Program-made: the position numbers and the translations under genes
Part shown: positions 1 to 4,004 of the stretch, piece by piece
How positions within the stretch are numbered: position 1 is the first letter of the stretch
How the letters are laid out: every line of letters begins with the position of its first letter
Origin: Planctomycetaceae bacterium
GTDB taxonomy: Bacteria > Planctomycetota > Planctomycetia > Pirellulales > Thermoguttaceae
Assembly: GCA_031287585.1 (NCBI GenBank)
Contig: JAITST010000182.1
Location: 1 to 5,072, forward strand
DNA: 5,072 nt
Direction of reading: 5' to 3'
Notes under the pieces: model-generated
What the model was told of the DNA's origin: nothing
What the model saw: only the letters and a program-made list of their open reading frames with translations
The model's database searches: none

Positions 1-105
1 ATTAAGACTTGTTTGGAAATGAAATGTTTAACGGGTTTACTGATAGGACAATCCCTCGCTACCGTTTGGGACTATTGTTCTTGATATGCGTTCATTTCAG
101 AAATC
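1..105. other. non-coding flank, no gene seen
   Basis: No supported gene. One plus-strand frame is open from the window edge to a TGA at 82-84 (27 residues, ending TVWDYCS), so it could be the tail of a gene lying to the left, but it has no recognisable motif. The region is downstream of the 99-residue minus-strand gene. I see no GC-rich hairpin followed by a T run that would mark a terminator for that gene, only a distant 8-bp inverted repeat (GAAATGAA at 16-23, TTCATTTC at 91-98). Confidence 0.4.
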
Positions 106-405
106 TCAACCCGCTTTACGATGCCTGCTGGCTCGTTGCGGGATTGGTATTGTTTCTCTATTAGATTCTTCCGCCAATTCGCGTGGTTTACGATTCTTCG
201 CAAATTGCTCGCGGACTGATACTTTCAACTGATGGTCGCTCGCTGTCCAGATTACCTGAATTTGCTCGCCAACAAACAAATAACCGTAAAAACGGTCATT
301 ACGCAGCAACACTTGTTGGACGGGCTGTACCTCGCCATCTTCTCCGTATTGCCGCATCGTATTTATAACGTTTACGTAAATTTCGTCGATTGCCTCAATT
401 GACAT
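106..405 (-). CDS. small hypothetical protein, 99 aa
   Basis: Unrecognised small protein with no signal peptide or membrane segment, so probably cytoplasmic. Residues 1-20 look helical (EAIDEIYVNVINTMRQY). Residues 32-64 alternate hydrophobic and polar residues like a small beta-sheet unit (LLRNDRFYGYLFVG, then QIQVIWTASDHQLKVSV). The last 35 residues are charged, rich in Arg, Glu and Lys, and probably disordered. The middle segment reminds me of short planctomycete proteins with an aromatic strand followed by a V/I-W strand, but that is a memory-based impression. The start is supported by CAGGG seven bases upstream of the ATG. It lies 105 bp downstream of the Cys-rich gene on the same strand, with a hairpin between them, and could be the last gene of a transcription unit. 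No function can be assigned. Confidence 0.6.
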   Translation of the reverse strand: MSIEAIDEIYVNVINTMRQYGEDGEVQPVQQVLLRNDRFYGYLFVGEQIQVIWTASDHQLKVSVREQFAKNRKPRELAEESNRETIPIPQRASRHRKAG

Positions 406-415
406 ATAGTTACCC
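406..415 (-). promoter_or_regulatory. ribosome binding site of the 99-aa gene
   Basis: On the minus strand the bases before the ATG read AGGG-TAACTAT-ATG, a short purine-rich Shine-Dalgarno-like core with a seven-base spacer (core at 416-413). It is modest but supports the ATG at 405-403. Confidence 0.4.
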
Positions 416-425
416 TGTATGGTAG

Positions 426-456
426 AACAACGGTTTAGTTCGTGTAAACCGTCGTT
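426..456 (-). repeat. intergenic hairpin between Cys-rich and 99-aa genes
   Basis: Perfect 8-bp arms ACGGTTTA (430-437) and TAAACCGT (445-452) enclose a 7-base loop. After one mismatch the stem continues for three more pairs (AAC 426-428 with GTT 454-456). There is no T run after the stem on the minus strand, so it does not look like a classical intrinsic terminator. It could be an RNA-processing or stabilising stem, or an operator dyad for the 99-aa gene, whose start is 21 bases further on. Confidence 0.5.
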
Positions 457-463
457 ATCGTCA

Positions 464-473
464 GTAACGTTAC
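464..473. repeat. 10-bp perfect palindrome GTAACGTTAC
   Basis: A self-complementary GTAACGTTAC lies in the gap between the 99-aa gene and the Cys-rich gene, 38 bp downstream of the latter's stop codon. It could be a regulator-binding dyad, but a single 10-bp palindrome is weak evidence. Confidence 0.25.
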
Positions 474-510
474 AATTGATAAATTTTGACGCAATTTTAT
501 TTACGGTTCA

Positions 511-1725
511 TTACCCTTGCGGCTTGTACTCTTGTTGTGCTTGTTCTTGTTTTTCAGGGTCGGCTCTTTTTAGCGGCGGTTTTACCAGAACACGCTGGTG
601 GAACGCGGACATATTTGCTGTTCGCTTACTGTTCCTCGCTCGTTCTACCGCGAACTCCATATACTCGCGGCGTTCGTTAACAAGCCAGTTGCCCGTCTCA
701 ACATCCGCCTCCGCTTGAGCTAACGTTGCCTTTGCAACTCCCAGCCAACTTAACGCTACCAGTATTTCGTGACAAATCGGGCAACACGTACAACTCGCTC
801 GGGAGCAGTTTCGCGAGTTGTTTACGCAATCTGTTCCGGCTTCGCGGCACGGCGAGTTGCAACACGCTTGGACACTGTGCGGGCAACATATCAGTTTTGC
901 GCCGGGCTGGAATCCGTTCGCAATCATTATCTCGTCGCAGTATTTTTGCCACTCGTCAACTTTCGCTTTTGCGAGTTCTAGTTCCTGCCGGACAATTTCT
1001 ATGTCATCAAGAGCCGCGGCGTAAGCGTCGCGGGAGCGTTTGGCATCAAGTTGTTCCCAGACGGCACGGTTTATCGCGGCAACGTATTCGTGCGACATAT
1101 ACGCGGCGGGTTTGTAGAACCGATAGTTTTGCGACGCGTCAGAATAACCAAACGTGTACGCCCACGCTTGTCTGCCGGACGTGCCGGGGTATTCTTCGTG
1201 CGGGAGAAGCAACCGCCGTTTCGGTTCTTCTTTACCGTAAACGTATTGGAGCGGATAACCGTATAGGTCAAGATGTTCGTCACATGGTTTGCCGCAGGTG
1301 TGTTTGTCGTCGGCACCTAACGCGCCGCCATTTATGTCGACGGCGGTATTCATAGTTGACGGTATATCACACGGACCAGCCATACCACTATGAGCGATAC
1401 AACCTTTATTCGCGAGGCAACCAGCACACTTACCGCACGCGAACTTTTGTGCAGATTGTCTGGCGGTAGCGGTGATAGAGTTGGTGGTGACGTTACGGTC
1501 GAACGCCGGAACTGTATAAATCGACGGTGCGGGCGGGTCGTGCGGCGCGACTTCTGACCTGCGCATAACAGCGTTTGTATGCGTGTTGTGAGTTGGAACC
1601 GGATACCTGCGGTAAGCGGTGCCGTCAGGTAGCGGTGACGAAAATTGATATTGCGAGAAAACATTTCCGCAGGTAAATAACGAGCAAACAACAATAATCA
1701 AAAAGCCAATTAAACGATTTTTCAT
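511..1725 (-). CDS. secreted cysteine-rich protein, unknown family, 404 aa
   Basis: Unrecognised exported protein. An N-terminal signal peptide is visible (MKNRLIGFLIIVV.. with a probable cut after NVFS, near residue 24), so the mature protein acts outside the cytoplasm. Residues 25-85 are Pro- and Thr-rich and probably flexible. Cysteine group one lies at residues 97, 100, 103, 109, 119, 144 and 148, beginning CGKCAGC. Group two has twelve cysteines: 263, 280, 281, 288, 289, 293, 300, 307, 312, 314, 315 and 318, with CC doublets and the run CTCCPICHE. Group two sits between two long charged, Ala-rich segments (about 222-270 and 322-368) that look helical or coiled-coil. The C-terminus is hydrophilic (KQEQAQQEYKPQG). 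I chose ATG 1725 over the in-frame GTG at 1737 because it gives a clean signal peptide and has GAGG six bases upstream. Disulfide-bonded structure or metal binding are both possible; nothing in the sequence decides between them. Confidence 0.8.
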   Translation of the reverse strand: MKNRLIGFLIIVVCSLFTCGNVFSQYQFSSPLPDGTAYRRYPVPTHNTHTNAVMRRSEVAPHDPPAPSIYTVPAFDRNVTTNSITATARQSAQKFACGKCAGCLANKGCIAHSGMAGPCDIPSTMNTAVDINGGALGADDKHTCGKPCDEHLDLYGYPLQYVYGKEEPKRRLLLPHEEYPGTSGRQAWAYTFGYSDASQNYRFYKPAAYMSHEYVAAINRAVWEQLDAKRSRDAYAAALDDIEIVRQELELAKAKVDEWQKYCDEIMIANGFQPGAKLICCPHSVQACCNSPCREAGTDCVNNSRNCSRASCTCCPICHEILVALSWLGVAKATLAQAEADVETGNWLVNERREYMEFAVERARNSKRTANMSAFHQRVLVKPPLKRADPEKQEQAQQEYKPQG

Positions 1726-1737
1726 AATAAACCTCAC
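1726..1737 (-). promoter_or_regulatory. ribosome binding site choosing ATG 1725
   Basis: The minus strand reads GTGAGG-TTTATT-ATGAAA. GAGG (1735-1732) sits six bases before the ATG and is a proper Shine-Dalgarno core. This makes the upstream in-frame GTG (1737-1735) part of the ribosome binding site, not the start codon. Confidence 0.65.
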
Positions 1738-1934
1738 GATACTAATGACCCATAAAACTGATAAGTAATCAGAAAAGTCAGACTACTGTTGTCATTATTG
1801 GTTACTGATTCAAAACAGAGGCAGAAAAAAAATACATTAGGCGGAAAGTGCAGTAATAATTCTCTGATTATTTCGTTTTTGTGGTATTTTATTTTTCTGA
1901 CAGTTTGAAGTTTCCACCCGTCTGCTAAATCCAA

Positions 1935-1964
1935 CGGCGATACATTGCAACAATCGTATTGCCG
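1935..1964 (-). repeat. long intergenic hairpin downstream of DUF2167 gene
   Basis: Arms CGGCGATAC (1935-1943) and GTATTGCCG (1956-1964) pair over nine positions with one mismatch. The stem continues as ATTG (1944-1947) against CAAT (1951-1954) after a single bulged base (1955), closing on a CAA loop. That gives about twelve pairs in thirty bases, well above what is expected by chance. It lies 62 bp after the DUF2167 stop codon on the minus strand. The following bases on that strand (TTGGATTTAG) are not a T run, so a classical intrinsic terminator is doubtful. A processing stem between two cotranscribed genes is the other reading. Confidence 0.5.
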
Positions 1965-2026
1965 ACAGTTTCAACCAACGGGCGGATGCGGGAAAATAAA
2001 AAACAACACAGATGAATTTTTCGTTT

Positions 2027-3289
2027 TCACTTTCTTCCAAACAAAAACTTCCACAAAGCACCGCCGACAATGATGATAATAAACCACCCCTTTTTTAAGA
2101 ACAGGACAAGAAACGCAAGCAACCCGAATTTCTTTGCCGCAATCAATGCGCCGCCGCCTAAAATCAAGCCCGTAAGTCCGTATTCTGCGGTGTCATCTGT
2201 ACTCGGATTGTAGTCAGCATAAGTTCTGCCGGGCAAAAATTTTGTCGCGGCGAGAATATCTTCCGCGTAACGTTTATCCGCCTGTAACGTTTCCGGCTCT
2301 GTTACAAGATTGAGAACAAACAAGCCCGTCCTTCCTAAAACGCGGGTATTATAGTTGACGACAAAACTGTCCGACTCGCCGATGTTCCTGGCATTGACAG
2401 CCCAAATGAGCCGATGATTCACCTTGTCGTATCGCGGTTTTTCTGCCCAACCTTGAACTTCCAGTGTATCGTGTCCTTGTTCACGGCGTTTCTTGTTACC
2501 TTCTTCGGTGTTTCTTTTTAAACTGGTAAGTATCGCGTCTGCATTAGAAATTTGACTGGAATCATTATCTTTGATATGACCAGTCGGGATATAATCTATT
2601 ATGATAAACGCTTGAGAGTCTTCGTCATCAGGAACCACCAGCCCGATAAAATTTTCGTCTGTAAAGTTACCCATAGCATTCATTAAAGGAGCGGCTTGCG
2701 TTGCGGGAATAAAAATATAGCCAGCCGGTAAAGACAATTCACCTTCGGTACCAAGCGGAATGGTAGCCGGTCCTGCTTGCCCAAGTTTTTCAAAATCCGT
2801 CTTATGTTTTTCTACGGGTTCAGTAGGTAATTGGGGAGCGGTTTGTGCGTCAGTGTTATGTCTTCTCGATGGCGGAATAGTTGGAGTAGGTGGAGGAGTA
2901 GGAAACCTGCTTTCAGGTCTCCTTATGGGCGATTCTGTGGAACCATCAGGACTTCCGGGTGTAGAGGGGAAAGTTGGACGCGACGTTCTACTTTTTTCAC
3001 CTTCCTCACGAGCCGCTTGCGCATCAAAACGGGGTCTTGCTTGTGTTGGCTGGTCAGGCAACCTGGGAACATTTTTGAGGGGACTAGTACCCTGCGCGTC
3101 AGCGTTAGGTTTGTTTACGGGTGTAGTAGGCGGCTTGGGAGTGGTGCTGGATGGTTTAACTTTACCTGCGTTTTCAAAAGCCGCCCGAATTTCATCGTCA
3201 ACGGTTTGAGCAAATAACACGGGTGCAGCAACAATAAAAATAACCGCAGCGGAAAGGAAACGGCGGGAATGTTTGCGAATTGTAGTCAT
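2027..3289 (-). CDS. DUF2167 membrane-anchored protein, 420 aa
   Basis: Member of the DUF2167 family (predicted membrane-anchored proteins of unknown function). A signal peptide or N-terminal anchor spans residues 1-27, with a likely cut after VLFA. Residues 44-160 form a long Pro/Thr/Arg-rich low-complexity linker. The family domain runs from about 168 to 415. Recognisable landmarks are IPLGTEGELSLPAGYIFIP (177-195), the NAMGN segment (204-208), GLVVPDDED (216-224), IKDNDSSQISNADAILTSLK (239-258), GWAEKPRYDKVNHRLIWAV (280-298), NYNTRVLGR (312-320), LNLVTEP (326-332) and YADYNPSTDDTAEYGL (357-372). Hydrophobic segments at about 371-384 and 388-415 precede the basic end FGRK, placing the domain outside the membrane and the tail in it. 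The start at 3289 was chosen because it gives the signal sequence; an in-frame GTG at 3391 would bury it behind 34 unlikely residues. No good Shine-Dalgarno precedes the ATG. The linker makes it longer than the family members I know. Confidence 0.92.
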   Translation of the reverse strand: MTTIRKHSRRFLSAAVIFIVAAPVLFAQTVDDEIRAAFENAGKVKPSSTTPKPPTTPVNKPNADAQGTSPLKNVPRLPDQPTQARPRFDAQAAREEGEKSRTSRPTFPSTPGSPDGSTESPIRRPESRFPTPPPTPTIPPSRRHNTDAQTAPQLPTEPVEKHKTDFEKLGQAGPATIPLGTEGELSLPAGYIFIPATQAAPLMNAMGNFTDENFIGLVVPDDEDSQAFIIIDYIPTGHIKDNDSSQISNADAILTSLKRNTEEGNKKRREQGHDTLEVQGWAEKPRYDKVNHRLIWAVNARNIGESDSFVVNYNTRVLGRTGLFVLNLVTEPETLQADKRYAEDILAATKFLPGRTYADYNPSTDDTAEYGLTGLILGGGALIAAKKFGLLAFLVLFLKKGWFIIIIVGGALWKFLFGRK

Positions 3290-3326
3290 TGTAATCTGGT
3301 TTGTTGAAGGTGAACTGAAAGGAAAA

Positions 3327-3340
3327 TGCCTGCGAAGGCA
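3327..3340 (-). repeat. small leader hairpin upstream of DUF2167 start
   Basis: TGCCT (3327-3331) and AGGCA (3336-3340) form a perfect 5-bp stem around a 4-base loop. It would fall within the 5' leader of the DUF2167 transcript, about 40 bases before the ATG, and on the minus strand it is followed by TTTTCC. It is too short for a confident terminator or attenuator call. Confidence 0.25.
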
Positions 3341-3342
3341 AA

Positions 3343-3370
3343 AAAATATTGTCCACGAAAAGCGTGCCAA
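3343..3370 (-). promoter_or_regulatory. second candidate promoter for DUF2167 gene
   Basis: On the minus strand TTGGCA (3370-3365, five of six matches to TTGACA) is followed after 16 bp by TATTTT (3348-3343, four of six matches to TATAAT). It would give a leader of roughly 45-50 bases. It is weaker than the upstream promoter at 3516-3488, and its -35 lies inside an inverted repeat (3364-3389). Confidence 0.3.
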
Positions 3371-3389
3371 TCGGTACTGCGGTTGGCAC
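3364..3389. repeat. inverted repeat GTGCCAA-N12-TTGGCAC
   Basis: Perfect 7-bp arms GTGCCAA (3364-3370) and TTGGCAC (3383-3389) are separated by 12 bp. The dyad overlaps the -35 of the proximal candidate promoter and lies 75-100 bp upstream of the DUF2167 start, where an operator would be plausible. It could equally form a stem in the leader of a transcript started further upstream. Confidence 0.4.
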
Positions 3390-3405
3390 ACAAAATTCGT
3401 CTAAA

Positions 3406-3582
3406 ATGATTACGAAACGATTATATCAATATGCTTTTCCAATGTTGTTAAAAGCCAGTGAAGTGAAATATCAACTGAACAGACGGCATTATATTGTGGT
3501 ACGACAGATTTTTCAAGATACCCGAAAAGGGTGGTATAAAAATAAATGGGAAATTTTACTTTCGATTAAATGCAATAATTAA
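3406..3582 (+). CDS. doubtful small ORF, 58 aa
   Basis: A plus-strand frame beginning MITKRLYQYAFPM and ending SIKCNN. Its composition is protein-like: rich in Lys, Arg and aromatic residues, with a Trp-containing segment (DTRKGWYKNKWEILLS, residues 38-53). It has no Shine-Dalgarno and no visible promoter, and it overlaps a strong minus-strand promoter for the DUF2167 gene. It could be a genuine small basic protein, the remnant of a larger gene, or chance. The frame also runs open upstream to an ATG at 3349. No family was recognised. Confidence 0.25.
   Translation: MITKRLYQYAFPMLLKASEVKYQLNRRHYIVVRQIFQDTRKGWYKNKWEILLSIKCNN
3488..3516 (-). promoter_or_regulatory. sigma70-type promoter upstream of DUF2167 gene
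   Basis: On the minus strand TTGAAA (3516-3511, five of six matches to TTGACA), a 17-bp spacer and TATAAT (3493-3488, perfect) form a nearly ideal housekeeping promoter. Transcription would begin near 3481 and leave a leader of about 190 bases before the ATG at 3289, containing the dyad at 3364-3389 and the small stem at 3327-3340. The length of that leader leaves room for regulation, but I do not recognise a riboswitch in it. Confidence 0.55.
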
Positions 3583-3583
3583 C

Positions 3584-3607
3584 CGCGAAGACACGATGGC
3601 ACGAAGG
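3584..3607 (+). repeat. octamer-period repeat CRCGAWGR x3
   Basis: Three imperfect 8-bp units lie in a row: CGCGAAGA (3584-3591), CACGATGG (3592-3599) and CACGAAGG (3600-3607), followed by a decayed fourth (GAGAAAAA). From memory, short CACGAAGG/CGCGAAGA-type repeats are scattered between genes in many environmental bacterial genomes, where they are often mistranslated as NREDAK-like tails. It begins two bases after the stop of the doubtful 58-aa frame. Confidence 0.5.
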
Positions 3608-3755
3608 GAGAAAAAGAATTATAGATTTTAGTCACCGTAAAACAATAAAACGCTCTTTACATTGCAATAGACGGCGGAGTTTTCTGCCTATCGTTATACA
3701 GGTAACGTTTGAAAATTGCGTTACTCACATTACCACTTAATAGATGCTGACAAAG

Positions 3756-3823
3756 AATCCTTACCACGTAAGGGGGTAAATATGCCAGTGTTTATTAACA
3801 TAGCCCCTTACGAGGTAAGGATT
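3756..3823. repeat. nested palindrome, 20-bp inverted repeat of two dyads
   Basis: The 20-bp arms 3756-3775 and 3804-3823 are inverted copies with a single mismatch (3766 against 3813). They enclose a 28-bp AT-rich centre. Each arm is itself a dyad: CCTTAC-CAC-GTAAGG (3759-3773) and CCTTAC-GAG-GTAAGG (3806-3820). The DNA can therefore fold as one long stem or as two small hairpins, and it presents the same 15-bp symmetric site twice, centre to centre 47 bp apart. No T run follows, and no clear target-site duplication flanks it. Candidate identities are a dispersed palindromic or MITE-like repeat, or paired operator sites about 80 bp upstream of the SHD1 gene promoter. Confidence 0.75.
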
Positions 3824-3903
3824 TGCGTTGTTTCTTGACAACAAGTGTCACCCGATACGTTTGATGTTCCATAATCAACATTTGGGGTTACGATTCCGTA
3901 GTA

Positions 3904-3932
3904 TTGAGAATGTCCCCTGTCTGTGTTATACT
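3904..3932 (+). promoter_or_regulatory. extended -10 promoter of SHD1 gene
   Basis: TTGAGA (3904-3909, five of six consensus matches) and TATACT (3927-3932, five of six) are separated by exactly 17 bp. A TG at 3924-3925, one base before the -10, adds an extended -10 element. Transcription would start near 3939-3940, giving a leader of about 65 bases to the ATG at 4005. Confidence 0.65.
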
Positions 3933-3990
3933 AAGCCGTGAACTTAATTGGTAGTTCAAATAAGTCTTTTCAACATTTACCTTTTTGCGT

Positions 3991-3994
3991 GGAG
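3991..3994 (+). promoter_or_regulatory. ribosome binding site of SHD1 gene
   Basis: GGAG is followed by a ten-base AT-rich spacer and the ATG at 4005. It supports this start, which also yields a good signal peptide. Confidence 0.6.
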
Positions 3995-4004
3995 AACATT
4001 TATT

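Larger units (their letters stand above)
1726..2026. other. 301-bp intergenic gap between DUF2167 and Cys-rich genes
   Basis: No gene seen; short frames here lack a coding look. The gap is AT-rich near the Cys-rich gene and contains a long hairpin (1935-1964), a direct repeat GACAGTTT (1899-1906 and 1964-1971), a direct repeat CCAACGG (1931-1937 and 1975-1981), and a small stem CTGAT/ATCAG (1758-1772). I looked on the minus strand for a -35/-10 pair with 16-18 bp spacing that could serve the Cys-rich gene and found none that is convincing. A TAAAAT at 1891-1886 has no good -35 partner. Confidence 0.5.
3583..4004. other. 422-bp intergenic region upstream of SHD1 gene
   Basis: No gene seen. 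In order it holds the octamer-period repeat (3584-3607), a small stem CGTTA/TAACG (3692-3707), a direct repeat TTGCGTT (3716-3722 and 3823-3829) that brackets a nested palindrome (3756-3823), a promoter (3904-3932) and the ribosome binding site of the SHD1 gene (3991-3994). The stretch 3610-3690 shows nothing I can interpret. Confidence 0.5.

Noticed and set aside
371..380. Perfect palindrome TTTACGTAAA
   Set aside because: It lies within the coding region of the 99-aa gene and is AT-rich enough to occur by chance.
597..643. CGKCAGC cluster type motifs of the Cys-rich protein read as a ferredoxin-like iron-sulfur site
   Set aside because: The spacing after the third cysteine is five residues, not three, no following Pro motif is present, and the protein is exported. 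The actual cluster is encoded around 1400-1440.
726..1355. Long plus-strand open frame opposite the Cys-rich gene
   Set aside because: It is a shadow of the minus-strand gene, with Arg/Cys-heavy composition, no start signals and no recognisable motif; the opposite frame has a signal peptide and Shine-Dalgarno.
1726..1737. GTG at 1737 as start of the Cys-rich protein
   Set aside because: It overlaps the GAGG ribosome binding site and adds four residues before a standard signal peptide start.
2760..3217. Two plus-strand frames opposite the DUF2167 gene
   Set aside because: They arise from the GC-biased Pro-rich linker codons of the DUF2167 gene and have low-complexity Gly/Val/Ser or Arg/Ser translations.
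3364..3389. TTGGCAC motifs on both strands resembling a sigma54 -24 box
   Set aside because: On neither strand is there a TTGC -12 element at the required spacing.
3290..3391. GTG at 3391 as start of the DUF2167 protein
   Set aside because: The 34 added residues would place the signal sequence internally and have no coding character; both candidate promoters start at or upstream of this stretch.
3835..3840. Perfect TTGACA on the plus strand, a possible -35 for the SHD1 gene
   Set aside because: No -10-like hexamer lies 16-18 bp downstream (the bases there read around CGTTTG), and a better promoter pair exists at 3904-3932.
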